64,000 nucleotides of DNA from Phocaeicola intestinalis (lineage in GTDB: Bacteria; Bacteroidota; Bacteroidia; Bacteroidales; Bacteroidaceae): positions 1-64,000 of the forward strand of contig NZ_JACSPP010000009.1 of assembly GCF_014837065.1 (NCBI RefSeq), written 5' to 3'. Below, one piece after another: positions 7,422 to 17,386 of the stretch; the first letter of the stretch is position 1; each line of letters begins with the position of its first letter. Position numbers and translations under genes: made by a program. The notes below the pieces were generated by a model. The model was given only the letters and a program-made list of their open reading frames with translations, was not told the DNA's origin and made no database searches.

Positions 7422-7727
7422 TCAGATTGGGCGCAATTCTACCGTCATTCCCATTGCGGCGGCTATCTTGTAAAGTGTGGCGACGGTAGGAACGGTCAGT
7501 CCCCGTTCTATCCTTGAAATGTAGCTTTTGTCCGCACCGATGCGCCGTGCCAGTTCCGCCTGCGTAAGGTGGGCATTCTTTCGGGCGTCCATTAGAATCT
7601 GTGCGTTGTATTCCTCCCATGCTTTTTCACGGTTTCTCTCCCGTTCGGGCGTTCCCTCTTTTCCCAATTCTTCATCAAGCAATGCGCTGATGTCATAGAT
7701 TTCGTTGCTTGTCTCCTTTTGTTTCAT
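7422..7727 (-). CDS. orphan XRE-type HTH antitoxin
   Basis: A 101-residue HTH protein of the same length and layout as the HigA-like gene at 7024, with a DNA-binding helix pair at about 52-95 (LTQAELARRIGADKSYISRI, ERGLTVPTVATLYKIAAA). No toxin gene lies upstream or downstream on its strand: only promoter and hairpin sequence precede it. Its promoter has the same operator architecture as higBA (AAGTTG-N10-CAACTT, TTG-N20-TAnnTTT, 4 bases to ATG), so it probably binds both sites. It may be a leftover antitoxin or a regulator of the neighbouring system. Confidence 0.85.
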   Translation of the reverse strand: MKQKETSNEIYDISALLDEELGKEGTPERERNREKAWEEYNAQILMDARKNAHLTQAELARRIGADKSYISRIERGLTVPTVATLYKIAAAMGMTVELRPI

Positions 7728-7730
7728 GCT

Positions 7731-7768
7731 GTAAAAGTAGTAAAAGTTGTACGTTGATACAACTTTTA
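7731..7768 (-). promoter_or_regulatory. orphan antitoxin promoter and operator
   Basis: A perfect palindrome TAAAAGTTGT-N8-ACAACTTTTA (7741-7768) contains AAGTTG-N10-CAACTT. On the minus strand the TTG in the far arm is 20 bases from a -7-like TACTTTTA (7732-7739), and the ATG at 7727 follows after 4 bases. This is the same layout as at 6673-6706. Confidence 0.7.
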
Positions 7769-7805
7769 TAAAGATTTTCCACTCCCCACTCTTATGCGGT
7801 ATTTT

Positions 7806-7858
7806 TTCACCACAGATTGCACGGATTAGAAAAATTAATTATCTTAATCTGTGGTGAA
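7806..7858. repeat. word-array hairpin, family B, copy
   Basis: The left arm TTCACCACAGATTGCACGGA pairs with AATCTGTGGTGAA across an AT-rich loop. Related copies: 56173-56294, a left half at 35895-35915 and a right half near 5485-5510. It lies between divergently transcribed genes, so it is not simply a terminator here. Confidence 0.75.
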
Positions 7859-7868
7859 CAAAGTTCCC

Positions 7869-7926
7869 GTTAACGTTACGTTAACCTTGCGTTAACCACC
7901 GATGCGGAGGCGGCTATTTACCTTTG
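7869..7926 (+). promoter_or_regulatory. triple GTTAAC direct repeat plus promoter
   Basis: GTTAAC occurs at 7869, 7880 and 7891, exactly 11 bases apart (one helical turn), upstream of a -7 box TACCTTTG at 7919-7926. No good -33 TTG is at the right distance, which suggests an activator-dependent promoter. TTAAC-N6-TTAAC-N6-TTAAC is the form of site bound by OmpR/PhoB-type regulators. It serves the beta-barrel gene at 7955. Confidence 0.6.
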
Positions 7927-7954
7927 CGGCATCAATCAAAAACGACAGAACGAC

Positions 7955-10228
7955 ATGAAAACATTCTTTTTCTTGCTGATGTGCGGAGCGGGCGTGGCAA
8001 CGGCTTCCGCCCAAAGCCTTACGGGGACGGTGACCGATGCCGACCGCCGGCCCGTGGAAGCCGCTACGGTGGTGCTGCAAACCGCCGACTCTACCTATAT
8101 CGATGCGACCCTGACCGACAGCTTGGGCGTGTTCCGCTTCGGACAGCGTCCCGAGAGGTACCGCCTCATCGTGCAGCACCTTATTTATAATACCTGCATC
8201 CGCGAAGGGAGCGGGGCGGACGCGGATACCCTCGTGCTGACGCCGCGCGACTATGCGCTGGACGAGGTGACGGTGCGCGGCGAGCGTCCGCTGGTGAAGG
8301 TGGAGGGCAACCGCCTGACTTATGACGTGGCGCAAATTGCCGCCAGCCGCCTCGTGACCAACGCCTACGAAGCCTTGCTGCAGCTGCCGGGCGTGGTGGA
8401 GAAGGACGGCGTGCCTGCCCTTGCCGGAAGCGGAAGTCTGGGCATCGTGCTCAACGGCAAGCCTTCATCCATGAGCGCCGAGCAAGTCATCGCCCTGCTG
8501 AAGGCAACGCCTGCCTCGCGCGTGGAACGGGCGGAGGTGATGTATAGCGCGCCGCCCCAATACCACGTGCGCGGCGCGGCGGTCAACCTCGTACTGAAGG
8601 GTTACAAGGCTGGCGAAGGCGGCTTGCAGGGCGAGGTGAACGGCAACTACGCGCAGAAGGACGAAGCCGGAGGCAACGGGGGCGTAACGCTGGCGTGGCT
8701 CTCGCCGCGGTGGGACGTGGACGCGATGTACCACCTGAGCGACTATTATTACCGGCAAGGAATGGACTTCCGCGCCCTGCACACCGTGGACGGCGAGACG
8801 CACGACATCCGCCTGTCTGAAGATGACAGCGGACGGAGCCTGACCCATACCTTCCGCGCCGCCGCCACCTACAAGCCCACGGAGGACGACCGCCTCAGCC
8901 TCAGCTATACCGGAAGCCTCAAGCCCGACGGGAAATCGACGGCAGACGCATGGGGCAACGTGACGGACTCGCACAACGGCAAGCGGAGCGATACGCAGCT
9001 GCATAACGCCGCGCTGAACTATACCTCCGGCTTCGGGCTGAGCGCAGGCGCCGACTACACGTATTACGAAGACGAGAGCACGCAGGACTTCACCGATACC
9101 GAAGCCGAGCCGTCCGCCTTCCGAAGCGACTCGCACCAGCGCATCGACCGCTGGAAAGTGTATGCCGACCAAAGCCATTCGCTCGCAAAGGGCTGGACGC
9201 TGAACTACGGCACGGCGTTCACCTACGTGAACAACCGCAACTCGCAACGCTACGACCTGCCCGAGATGAGCGGCATGAACAGCGAAAGCCGCATCGATGA
9301 ATATACCTACAACGTCTATGCCGGATTCGACAAGGCGTTCAGTCCGCAATGGAACCTCAGCGCGTCGGCAGCAGTGGAATACTATAAGATGACGGACTAC
9401 CGGAAGTGGGCGGTCTACCCCACCCTTTCGCTGAACTACATGCCTTCGGCGGCACACATCTTCCAGCTTTCGTTCAGCTCGGACAAGACCTATCCCGACT
9501 ACTGGACGCTGAGCGGCAGCACCAGCTACCTGAACGGCTATCAGGTGATAGAAGGCAACGCCAGCCTGCACCCCTACACCGACTATACCGCCACGCTGAC
9601 CTACATCTGGAAGAGCAAGTACATCGTGCAGGCGGAATACAGCTACGTGCCCGACTACTTTATGCAGATGGCATACCTGGACTCGAACGAGCTGCGTGCC
9701 ATTTATAATTACCAGAACTGGGACTACCTGCAGCTGCTCACGTTCACCGCCGTCGTCCCCTTCCGCGTAGGCACGTGGTGGGACAGCCAGCTGACGCTGA
9801 ACGCCCAGCTGAAGCACGACAAGGCGAGCCGCTACTACGACGCTCCCTTCGACAACAAGCGGTGGGCAGGCATCGGGCAGTGGACCAACACCTTCACCCT
9901 GAGCAGCCGCCCCAATATCCGTCTGGAAATCTCCGCCTTCGGGCAGACAGGAGCCATACAGGGCAGTTACCGCCTCGGTGCCGTGGGCTATGTGGATGCC
10001 GCCCTGCGCTACACCTTCGCCGGCGACAAAGCGATGCTCCAACTGAAAGGCACCGACCTCTTCAACGGGATGAACCACCTCGACATCGAGTCGCGCAACG
10101 GCACCCAGCACTTCGGCATGCACGTAAAGAACTACGCCCGCAGCCTCACCGTCTCGTTCAGCTACCGCTTCGGCGGGTATAAGAAGAAGGAGGCGAAGGA
10201 GGTGGATACGTCGCGGTTCGGGATGTGA
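7955..10228 (+). CDS. outer-membrane beta-barrel (TonB-receptor-like) protein
   Basis: A 757-residue outer-membrane protein. A signal peptide (about 1-20, ASA|QS) precedes a carboxypeptidase-regulatory-like domain (TGTVTDADRRPVEAATVVLQ, about 24-95), a plug-like region (DEVTVRGERPLVKVEGNRLT then LLQLPGVVEKDGVPAL and GIVLNGKPSSM) and a long beta-barrel with many aromatic alternating strands, ending in the typical VSFSYRFGG. It lacks SusC signatures and has no SusD partner, so it belongs to the non-SusC outer-membrane beta-barrel family often controlled by two-component systems. The gene is visibly GC-richer than its neighbours. Substrate unknown. Confidence 0.88.
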   Translation: MKTFFFLLMCGAGVATASAQSLTGTVTDADRRPVEAATVVLQTADSTYIDATLTDSLGVFRFGQRPERYRLIVQHLIYNTCIREGSGADADTLVLTPRDYALDEVTVRGERPLVKVEGNRLTYDVAQIAASRLVTNAYEALLQLPGVVEKDGVPALAGSGSLGIVLNGKPSSMSAEQVIALLKATPASRVERAEVMYSAPPQYHVRGAAVNLVLKGYKAGEGGLQGEVNGNYAQKDEAGGNGGVTLAWLSPRWDVDAMYHLSDYYYRQGMDFRALHTVDGETHDIRLSEDDSGRSLTHTFRAAATYKPTEDDRLSLSYTGSLKPDGKSTADAWGNVTDSHNGKRSDTQLHNAALNYTSGFGLSAGADYTYYEDESTQDFTDTEAEPSAFRSDSHQRIDRWKVYADQSHSLAKGWTLNYGTAFTYVNNRNSQRYDLPEMSGMNSESRIDEYTYNVYAGFDKAFSPQWNLSASAAVEYYKMTDYRKWAVYPTLSLNYMPSAAHIFQLSFSSDKTYPDYWTLSGSTSYLNGYQVIEGNASLHPYTDYTATLTYIWKSKYIVQAEYSYVPDYFMQMAYLDSNELRAIYNYQNWDYLQLLTFTAVVPFRVGTWWDSQLTLNAQLKHDKASRYYDAPFDNKRWAGIGQWTNTFTLSSRPNIRLEISAFGQTGAIQGSYRLGAVGYVDAALRYTFAGDKAMLQLKGTDLFNGMNHLDIESRNGTQHFGMHVKNYARSLTVSFSYRFGGYKKKEAKEVDTSRFGM

Positions 10229-10248
10229 GGTTTCAAACAGATAAACAA

Positions 10249-10298
10249 AAGAGGCTGTCTCTAAATGAAAAACAACTTTCATTTAAAGACAGCCTCTT
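10249..10298. terminator. bidirectional terminator hairpin
   Basis: The left arm AAGAGGCTGTCT pairs perfectly with AGACAGCCTCTT, and the inner AAATGAAA pairs with TTTCATTT. It lies between the convergent beta-barrel and waaA genes, 21 bases after the first stop and 25 before the second. Confidence 0.8.
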
Positions 10299-10322
10299 CC
10301 CGAATGATAAAAGAAAGACACG

Positions 10323-11546
10323 TCACAAACGGACGATATCCATTATTTTGTCCAGCGCACCGGCGTTGTCTTTTACATAATCGCCTGCCGCCTTACCCGA
10401 AGCAGAAAGAAAGGCTTCATCGGACAGGAAGCGATCCATCAGGGTTTCGAAACCGGTAGCATCGGTTATCTCAAAACCGCCACGGCAGGCTTTCAATCCC
10501 TGAGCTTCAAGGAATTTCTGGTTGTTAGGTCCGAAAACAACAGGGATACCATAAACAGCCGCTTCGAGCGTATTGTGTATGCTCACGCCGAAACCACCGC
10601 CAATGTATGCCATCTCGCCATACCGATAGATAGACGAAAGCAGTCCGAAACAGTCTATGATAAGACAGTCTGCACGGCACACGTTCTCTGGCGTCGCCTG
10701 CGTGTAACGCACCGCAGTGCGGTGCAGCTTGCTTTCGATTTCGGACAGATGGTTTTCATCAATGACGTGGGGAGCAATGATAAGCTTCATCTCCGGATGG
10801 GCATTGAAATAGGGAATGAAAATATCCTCATCGGGTGCCCACGAACTGCCAGCCACCAGCGTATAGCGATTGCTGCCCTTGAATGCTTCTACCAACGGAA
10901 GTTCTTTCGCCTGACGGCAGATGTCCAGCACGCGGTCAAATCGTGTATCACCCACAATGGTGGTAGCGGTGACACCTATCCCTGCAAGCAGGCGCACAGA
11001 CTCTTCATTCTGCACAAAGAGATGGGTAAAACATTTCAGCACGTCCCGATATGCTACACCGTACCACCGAAAGAACACTTGCTGCGGACGGAAGATGGAA
11101 CTGACGCTGTAGACCGGCACCCCACGACGATGAAGCGCACCAAGATAGTTTTTCCAAAACTCATACTTGATGAAAAATGCGGCGCAAGGATGTGCTGCAT
11201 CGAGAAAACGGCGCACATTGCGCGGTGTATCAAGCGGTAAGTAGCACACCACATCGGCACCCCGGTAATCCTTACGCACCTCGTAGCCCGAAGGCGAGAA
11301 AAACGTCTGCAAGATTTTGTATTGAGGATAATTCCGGCGGATAAGCTCTATCAACGGGCGTCCTTGCTCGAATTCACCCAATGAGGCGGCATGAAACCAG
11401 ATGTACTTCGCCTGCGGATCAATTTTCCGTGCCAGCACATCGAAAGCTTCACGCTCACCCTTTACCATCCGCGCCACTTTCTTATTGAACAGCGCAATCA
11501 GACGGACTGCCCCTACGAACAGGCAGATTGCAAAATTGTATATCAT
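10323..11546 (-). CDS. waaA: 3-deoxy-D-manno-octulosonic acid (Kdo) transferase
   Basis: A 407-residue GT30 glycosyltransferase that transfers Kdo from CMP-Kdo to lipid A precursor at the inner membrane. An N-terminal membrane anchor (about 1-20) is followed by YIWFHAASLGEFEQGRPLIE with the conserved catalytic-region Glu, then PLDTPRNVRRFL, FIKYEFWKNYL and, in the donor domain, GGGFGVSIHNTLEAAVYGIP with the sugar-nucleotide-binding Glu. I start at the ATG at 11546 rather than the GTG one codon before it. It follows gltX by 8 bases on the same strand, so the two are probably cotranscribed. Confidence 0.93.
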   Translation of the reverse strand: MIYNFAICLFVGAVRLIALFNKKVARMVKGEREAFDVLARKIDPQAKYIWFHAASLGEFEQGRPLIELIRRNYPQYKILQTFFSPSGYEVRKDYRGADVVCYLPLDTPRNVRRFLDAAHPCAAFFIKYEFWKNYLGALHRRGVPVYSVSSIFRPQQVFFRWYGVAYRDVLKCFTHLFVQNEESVRLLAGIGVTATTIVGDTRFDRVLDICRQAKELPLVEAFKGSNRYTLVAGSSWAPDEDIFIPYFNAHPEMKLIIAPHVIDENHLSEIESKLHRTAVRYTQATPENVCRADCLIIDCFGLLSSIYRYGEMAYIGGGFGVSIHNTLEAAVYGIPVVFGPNNQKFLEAQGLKACRGGFEITDATGFETLMDRFLSDEAFLSASGKAAGDYVKDNAGALDKIMDIVRL

Positions 11547-11554
11547 CACACCGG

Positions 11555-13081
11555 TTATTTAAGCACCTCCACCGCACGGCGCATACGCCTGATAGTCTCT
11601 TCCTTGCCCAGCAGTTCGGTAATGTCGAACATATGCGGTCCCTTGCATTCGCCTACCACGGCAAGACGGAAAGCATTCATCACATTGCCCAAGTGATATC
11701 CCTTCTCTGTAATCCAGGCTATCACAATGTCTTCCGACGGTTTCGAAGTGAAATCACCGATACCTTCCAGCACACCGGCCAGTTCGTCCATAATACGGGG
11801 CGTATCGGCATTCCAGCGTTTCTTCACATCTTTCTCGGCATAGGTTTCAGGAGCCACGAAGAAAAAGCGTGCCTGCTCCCAAAGTTCTTTCACAAAATTG
11901 ACACGGCCTTTCACCAGTGAAACGACCTTTGTCAGATAACTATCGGTATAATCGTGCACTGCCACTCCATGCGCTTCCAGCACAGGTTTGAACAGGGCAG
12001 CAATCTCCTCGTCACTCTTGCGCAGAATATATTCATGATTGAACCAGATGCCTTTCTTGTAATCGAATTTAGCCCCCGCCTTGCTACAGTGATTCAAGTC
12101 GAAAAGATTCACCAGTTCGTCCATCGACATCAATTCCTGGTCATTACCCGGATTCCAACCCAACAAGGCAAGGAAGTTAATGACCGCTTCGGGCAGATAT
12201 CCCGATTCACGGTATCCCGATGACACTTCACCAGTCTTGGGGTCATGCCATTCCAGTGGGAACACAGGAAAACCAAGACGGTCGCCGTCACGCTTACTCA
12301 ATTTTCCATTGCCTTCGGGTTTCAGCAACAAGGGCAGATGTGCAAAACGGGGCATCGTATCTTCCCAGCCAAAAGCACGGTAAAGCAAGACGTGCAAGGG
12401 AGCGGAAGGCAGCCATTCCTCACCACGGATAACATGGGAAATTTCCATCAAATGGTCATCGACAATATTTGCCAGGTGATACGTAGGCAGTTCGTCTGCC
12501 GATTTATACAGAACCTTGTCATCCAGAATAGAAGAGTTGATTTTCACATCGCCGCGAATGAGATCGTCCACGTGCACATCTTCATCGGGTTCAATTTTGA
12601 AACGAACCACATACTGTTTTCCTTCGGCAACAAGACGGTCTACTTCCTCTTGCGGCATCGTCAGCGAATTACGCATCGACATACGTGTAGAGGCATCATA
12701 CTGGAAGTTAGGTATTTCCTTTCGTTTGGCATCCAGTTCTTCGGGCGTGTCAAAAGCAATGTAGGCTTTTCCACTGTCGAGCAACACTTTCACATATTTC
12801 TTATAGATGTCGCGACGCTCCGACTGACGGTAAGGTCCATAATTTCCTCCGAAACTAACCCCTTCGTCAAACTGGATACCCAGCCATTTGAACGATTCGA
12901 GTATGTATTCTTCCGCTCCCGGAACGAAGCGGTTCGAGTCGGTATCCTCGATTCGGAAAACCAAGTCCCCCCCGTGCTGACGGGCGAACAGATAGTTGTA
13001 TAAGGCAGTGCGCACACCACCGATGTGTAACGCTCCCGTAGGGCTGGGAGCGAAACGAACTCTAACTTTTCTTTCTGCCAT
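11555..13081 (-). CDS. gltX: glutamyl-tRNA synthetase
   Basis: A 508-residue class I aminoacyl-tRNA synthetase charging tRNA-Glu. The HIGH motif is in [14 protein letters not shown] (9-22) and the KMSKS equivalent is KLSKRDGDR near 260-268. The C-terminal half is the helical anticodon-binding region. Length is normal for the family. It is divergent from the HD-domain gene at 13167, with a short shared promoter region, and waaA follows downstream. Confidence 0.96.
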   Translation of the reverse strand: MAERKVRVRFAPSPTGALHIGGVRTALYNYLFARQHGGDLVFRIEDTDSNRFVPGAEEYILESFKWLGIQFDEGVSFGGNYGPYRQSERRDIYKKYVKVLLDSGKAYIAFDTPEELDAKRKEIPNFQYDASTRMSMRNSLTMPQEEVDRLVAEGKQYVVRFKIEPDEDVHVDDLIRGDVKINSSILDDKVLYKSADELPTYHLANIVDDHLMEISHVIRGEEWLPSAPLHVLLYRAFGWEDTMPRFAHLPLLLKPEGNGKLSKRDGDRLGFPVFPLEWHDPKTGEVSSGYRESGYLPEAVINFLALLGWNPGNDQELMSMDELVNLFDLNHCSKAGAKFDYKKGIWFNHEYILRKSDEEIAALFKPVLEAHGVAVHDYTDSYLTKVVSLVKGRVNFVKELWEQARFFFVAPETYAEKDVKKRWNADTPRIMDELAGVLEGIGDFTSKPSEDIVIAWITEKGYHLGNVMNAFRLAVVGECKGPHMFDITELLGKEETIRRMRRAVEVLK

Positions 13082-13166
13082 AGTGATTTTATCTAAAAAA
13101 TACAGCGCAAAATTAAGGTATTTTTCCCGTTTTTTTCTTATTTTGCAGGCAAAATATCCGAATCTT

Positions 13167-15224
13167 ATGAAAAGTTTCCAAACCGAAAGACAGTTCTCAT
13201 ATAAGAAGTTCTTCTATAAATGCGGCATCTTCCTTGCTGCAGTGGCCATTATCGTATACTTCCTGCCGCGGGAAGGACAATTCAACTATCAGTTTGACAT
13301 CAACAAACCGTGGAAATACGGCCTGCTCCAAGCCTCGTTCGACTTTCCCATCTACAAGGGAGAAGACGAAGTGCAACGCGAACAGGACAGCATTATGAGA
13401 AGCTACCACCCCTACTTCCAGTTATCGGAAACCATGGGTGAACGGATTATCAGCCAGTTCAAGGAAGACTACAACAGAAAACTCCGGCAAATCATCCCCG
13501 ACCCCACGTATCCACATTACATCGAACAAAAACTGAAGGAAATCTATCGGAAAGGAATCATGCCTGTCGAACAACTGGCGCGTCTGCACAAAGACAGTAT
13601 CCTGAGCATACAGATTGTCTACCAGAACACTTCCATCCTGCAAAGCATCAGCGAAATCTACAGTACGAAACGGGCTTATGAAGCACTGGTCAATTCGGAC
13701 ACCGTACACTTCAGCAAGACCCTGCTGCAACGATGCAACCTGAACAATTACCTGACCGTAAACCTTATTTACGATGCCAACAAATCGGAAACGGCAAAAA
13801 AAGACTTGCTCTCAGGAGTATCATTCGCCAAAGGCTTCGTAATGAACGGACAGAAAATCATCGACCGGGGTGAAATCATCAACCAGCAGACCTATAACAT
13901 CTTGAAATCCCTGCAACGGGAATGGGACAAACGGAACGAAACCACTACCGAAAAACGCCTGACCCTATTCGGGCAAATCCTGTTTGTATCCATTCTCATC
14001 GGATGCTTTATGATATACCTCGCCCTGTTCCGCCGCGATTATTACGACAAGAAAGGAAGCCTTAGCATCCTGTTCTTCCTGATTATCTTCTTCCCTGTCA
14101 TCTCATCATTGATGATATCACATCCGTTTATGAGCGTATACATCGTACCATTCACAATGCTGCCGATGATTGTACGCATCTTTCTCGACTCGCGCACAGC
14201 ATTCATGGCACACATCCTGTCTATATTGCTTTGCTCCATCTGCCTGCGTACGCCGCACGAATTCATCTTGCTGCAGACCATCGCAGGCATGGCAAGTATT
14301 TATAGCCTGCGCGAACTGTCGCAACGCTCACAGTTATTACGCAGTGCCCTGATTGTTGTCGTTGCCTATTCAGTATTATATTTCGCGCTCGACCTGATCC
14401 ATGTCAACGACGTTTCGCAACTGAACACGAATATCTACATCAATTTCATCATCAACGGCATATTGCTGCTGTTTACCTATCCGTTGCTGTTCATCCTCGA
14501 AAAGACTTTCGGGTTTACATCCAACGTCACACTAGTGGAACTCTCGAACATCAACAACAAACTGATGCGTGAAATGTCGGAAGTAGCTCCCGGTACATTC
14601 AACCACTCCTTGCAGGTGGCCAACCTCTGCGCCGCAGCTGCCAACCGTATCGAAGCCAACAGCCAACTGGTGCGTACCGGAGCAATGTACCACGATATCG
14701 GCAAAATGCTGAATCCTGCCTTCTTCACCGAGAACCAGTCGGGCGTGAATCCACACGACCAGCTAAGTTACAAACAAAGTGCCCAAATTGTAATCAGCCA
14801 TGTAACCGACGGCGTGAAACTTGCAGAAAAGAACAACCTGCCCGAGGTCATCAAAGACTTCATCCGCACCCATCATGGAAAAGGATTAACCAAATATTTT
14901 TACATCTCGTACCAGAACGAACATCCCGATGAAGAAGTAGATAAGGAAGCATTCCGCTATCCGGGTCCGAACCCTTTCACCAAGGAACAGGCGATTATGA
15001 TGATGGCAGACTCGGTAGAAGCTGCCTCGCGCAGCCTGCCTGAATACACCGAGGAAAGCATCTCGAACCTGGTAGACAAAATCATTGACAGCCAGGTACA
15101 GGACGGTAACTTCAAAGAATGCCCCATCACCTTCAAAGACATTGCCACAGTGAAAAGCGTATTCAAAGAAAAACTGAAAACGATGTACCACACCCGTATC
15201 AGTTACCCGGAACTGAAGAAATAA
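13167..15224 (+). CDS. PgpH-type 7TM HD-domain phosphohydrolase
   Basis: A 685-residue membrane phosphohydrolase of the 7TMR-HD family, whose studied members (PgpH) hydrolyse cyclic di-AMP. After a first membrane segment (about 15-33) comes an extracytoplasmic helical region to about 265, a cluster of hydrophobic segments (about 275-450), and a cytoplasmic HD domain with His480 ([10 protein letters not shown]), the pair His509-Asp510 (YHDIGKM), [15 protein letters not shown] and [11 protein letters not shown]. The ATG at 13167 gives a normal N-terminus; the frame is open further upstream but that part overlaps the start of gltX. Cyclic di-AMP turnover is inferred from family membership. Confidence 0.9.
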   Translation: MKSFQTERQFSYKKFFYKCGIFLAAVAIIVYFLPREGQFNYQFDINKPWKYGLLQASFDFPIYKGEDEVQREQDSIMRSYHPYFQLSETMGERIISQFKEDYNRKLRQIIPDPTYPHYIEQKLKEIYRKGIMPVEQLARLHKDSILSIQIVYQNTSILQSISEIYSTKRAYEALVNSDTVHFSKTLLQRCNLNNYLTVNLIYDANKSETAKKDLLSGVSFAKGFVMNGQKIIDRGEIINQQTYNILKSLQREWDKRNETTTEKRLTLFGQILFVSILIGCFMIYLALFRRDYYDKKGSLSILFFLIIFFPVISSLMISHPFMSVYIVPFTMLPMIVRIFLDSRTAFMAHILSILLCSICLRTPHEFILLQTIAGMASIYSLRELSQRSQLLRSALIVVVAYSVLYFALDLIHVNDVSQLNTNIYINFIINGILLLFTYPLLFILEKTFGFTSNVTLVELSNINNKLMREMSEVAPGTFNHSLQVANLCAAAANRIEANSQLVRTGAMYHDIGKMLNPAFFTENQSGVNPHDQLSYKQSAQIVISHVTDGVKLAEKNNLPEVIKDFIRTHHGKGLTKYFYISYQNEHPDEEVDKEAFRYPGPNPFTKEQAIMMMADSVEAASRSLPEYTEESISNLVDKIIDSQVQDGNFKECPITFKDIATVKSVFKEKLKTMYHTRISYPELKK

Positions 15225-15289
15225 GCAAACAAATGCCAATCCATGGTGAGCATGATGTAAGACAACCCCGTTGTCACATCATGCCACCA

Positions 15290-16909
15290 TCAATAGCTGC
15301 CTGAAGAAGTTCCACGCTTCAAGAACTCTTCTTCAGGTCTTTCCAGCAATTCGATAGCCTTATTCATACTGTCACTCAAACGATTGATAACCTGGAAATA
15401 TTCATTCATATCCCAAAGGTCGCGGGCGATAAGGGCTTTCAGCTGGGCTTTGATAAGAGGCATCGCCAACTGATATTCTTTCTCCTTATAAACAACTCCC
15501 AATGTCTCTCCCAAAGCTTTCAACTCGTCCAGCATTTCGGGAGTAACTTCAAACTCACGGTCAAAATGACGGAAGTCTTTATACTTCTTCAACCATTCTG
15601 TCCGACGAGCATCCACCCATTTCAAATTTTGCTGCACAATGGCTCCTTTATCGCGCAAAGCCAGGTAATAATCAGTATACATCGTGGTATCCACCGGCAC
15701 AAAATAATCGGGCATAATACCTCCGCCACCATAAACCGTACGCTTCAGGCGCAAAGTCTTATATTTCAACGAATCGGGAAAATGAATACTGTCAGCACTC
15801 AGCATTTCACCACGGTTGTAACGGTCTATCAAGTCACGGTTATACTGTTCGATACTTTCATAAGGTTTCTGGATACAACGTCCCGAAGGCGTATAATAAC
15901 GAGCCACAGTAAGACGAATCATCGAACCATCGGGCAAGTCAATGGGACGCTGCACCAATCCTTTGCCAAATGTACGGCGACCAACCACGACTCCTCTGTC
16001 CCAATCCTGTATGGCGCCGGTAACAATCTCGCTTGCTGAAGCCGAAAATTCATCCACCAATACCGCCAGCCGTCCGTCGAGGAAATCTCCGTTTCCTTCA
16101 GCATCAAATTCGGCACGCGGATTACGGCGCCCTTCGGTATATACAATCAGTTGTTTCTTGCCCAAAAATTGATTTACGACCTCTATGGCAGCATTCAAGT
16201 ATCCTCCACCATTGCCCTGCAAGTCGAGAATCAAGTCTTTCATACCCATTTTCTGCAGGCGATGCAAAGCATCTACAAACTCTTTGCCCGTAGTAGCTCC
16301 GAAGCGGTTGATACGGATATAGCCGATACGGTCGTTCACCATATACGAAGCATCCAGACTATAGACAGGAATCTTGTCGCGCGTAATGGTAAACGGAAGC
16401 AACTCTTTCACTCCACGGCGCATCACCTTCACATTCACCTTTGTTCCACGTTTGCCGCGTAAACGGCGCATCACATCATCTGTACTCATCTTTACACCGG
16501 CTATCACTGTATCATTGACTTCGATGATACGGTCGCCCGCCAAAATACCGACCTTTTCAGAAGGACCTCCCGACACTGGCTGAATAACAAACAAAGTATC
16601 GGTAGCCATATTGAACTGAATGCCGATACCATCGAAATTACCCTGTAAGGGTTCATTCAATTCTCGCACCTCTTCGGGATTGGAATATGTAGAATGAGGG
16701 TCGAGTTCTTTCAGCATGCTGACAATTGCATCTTCTACCAGTTTTCCTTCATTCACTTCGTCTACATACAGATTGGCTATGGCAAACTCTGCCAACTGTA
16801 ATTTACGGGAAGGAGAATTTAAAAGTTTGTTGCTCTGTGCACCTGCTGAAAGTGCAAACAGCACACAAAGCCATGTTATCAAGCAACGGTATTTCATCAT
16901 AATCTTCAT
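15290..16909 (-). CDS. C-terminal processing protease, S41 family
   Basis: A 539-residue periplasmic Ser/Lys protease of the CtpA/Prc type. A signal peptide (about 1-24) is followed by a helical linker, a PDZ domain (about 95-180, [20 protein letters not shown] and [20 protein letters not shown]) and the S41 domain. The nucleophile Ser is in [11 protein letters not shown] and the base Lys in [11 protein letters not shown]. It probably removes or trims C-terminal tails of exported proteins. Its start overlaps the coaD stop by 4 bases (ATGA), so parE, coaD and this gene form one operon. It converges with the HD-domain gene across 65 bases. Confidence 0.92.
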   Translation of the reverse strand: MKIMMKYRCLITWLCVLFALSAGAQSNKLLNSPSRKLQLAEFAIANLYVDEVNEGKLVEDAIVSMLKELDPHSTYSNPEEVRELNEPLQGNFDGIGIQFNMATDTLFVIQPVSGGPSEKVGILAGDRIIEVNDTVIAGVKMSTDDVMRRLRGKRGTKVNVKVMRRGVKELLPFTITRDKIPVYSLDASYMVNDRIGYIRINRFGATTGKEFVDALHRLQKMGMKDLILDLQGNGGGYLNAAIEVVNQFLGKKQLIVYTEGRRNPRAEFDAEGNGDFLDGRLAVLVDEFSASASEIVTGAIQDWDRGVVVGRRTFGKGLVQRPIDLPDGSMIRLTVARYYTPSGRCIQKPYESIEQYNRDLIDRYNRGEMLSADSIHFPDSLKYKTLRLKRTVYGGGGIMPDYFVPVDTTMYTDYYLALRDKGAIVQQNLKWVDARRTEWLKKYKDFRHFDREFEVTPEMLDELKALGETLGVVYKEKEYQLAMPLIKAQLKALIARDLWDMNEYFQVINRLSDSMNKAIELLERPEEEFLKRGTSSGSY

Positions 16910-17370
16910 TCTTCATTAATATCAAGTTCTGCCGGCAAGAACGGCGTGACATCCTTGCCATAATGCAACAGTTCGCGCACGATGGTGGAACTGATTGCGG
17001 TCAGTTCGGGCTCGGTAAAGAGCAAGATGGTTTCCACTCCCGACAATTTGCGGTTGATGTCGGCTATGGTTTCTTCGTACTCGAAATCGTGTACCGTACG
17101 GATGCCACGGATAATGAACTTGGCATCGCGCATACGGGCAAAGTCTACCGTCAATCCATCGTATGCCTCTACACTCACACGTGGGTTACCGGCATACAGC
17201 TTCTCAATCATCCGCACACGCTTATCGGTAGGGAAATACGTCCGCTTCTTCTCGTTCACGCCGATACCGATGATGATTTCGTCCATAAAGGTCAAGGCAC
17301 GTTTCACTACCGAATAATGCCCGATGGTAAAGGGATCGAATGTCCCTGGAAATATTGCACGCTTCTTCAT
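16906..17370 (-). CDS. coaD: phosphopantetheine adenylyltransferase
   Basis: A 154-residue enzyme making dephospho-CoA from ATP and 4'-phosphopantetheine, the fourth step of coenzyme A synthesis. The nucleotidyltransferase signature [14 protein letters not shown] (about 8-21) carries the TxGH motif, and [16 protein letters not shown] near the C-terminus is the second conserved ATP-contacting segment. I use the ATG at 17370; a TTG two codons earlier is in frame but the family begins MKKRAIFPG. It lies 16 bases after parE and overlaps the protease gene. Confidence 0.95.
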   Translation of the reverse strand: MKKRAIFPGTFDPFTIGHYSVVKRALTFMDEIIIGIGVNEKKRTYFPTDKRVRMIEKLYAGNPRVSVEAYDGLTVDFARMRDAKFIIRGIRTVHDFEYEETIADINRKLSGVETILLFTEPELTAISSTIVRELLHYGKDVTPFLPAELDINEE

Positions 17371-17386
17371 TATCAACCATTCATTA

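Noticed and set aside
8465..10282. Long open frame of about 600 codons on the minus strand inside the beta-barrel gene
   Set aside because: Antisense shadow caused by GC-rich third positions; its translation has no domain pattern, while the plus strand reads a clear outer-membrane protein.
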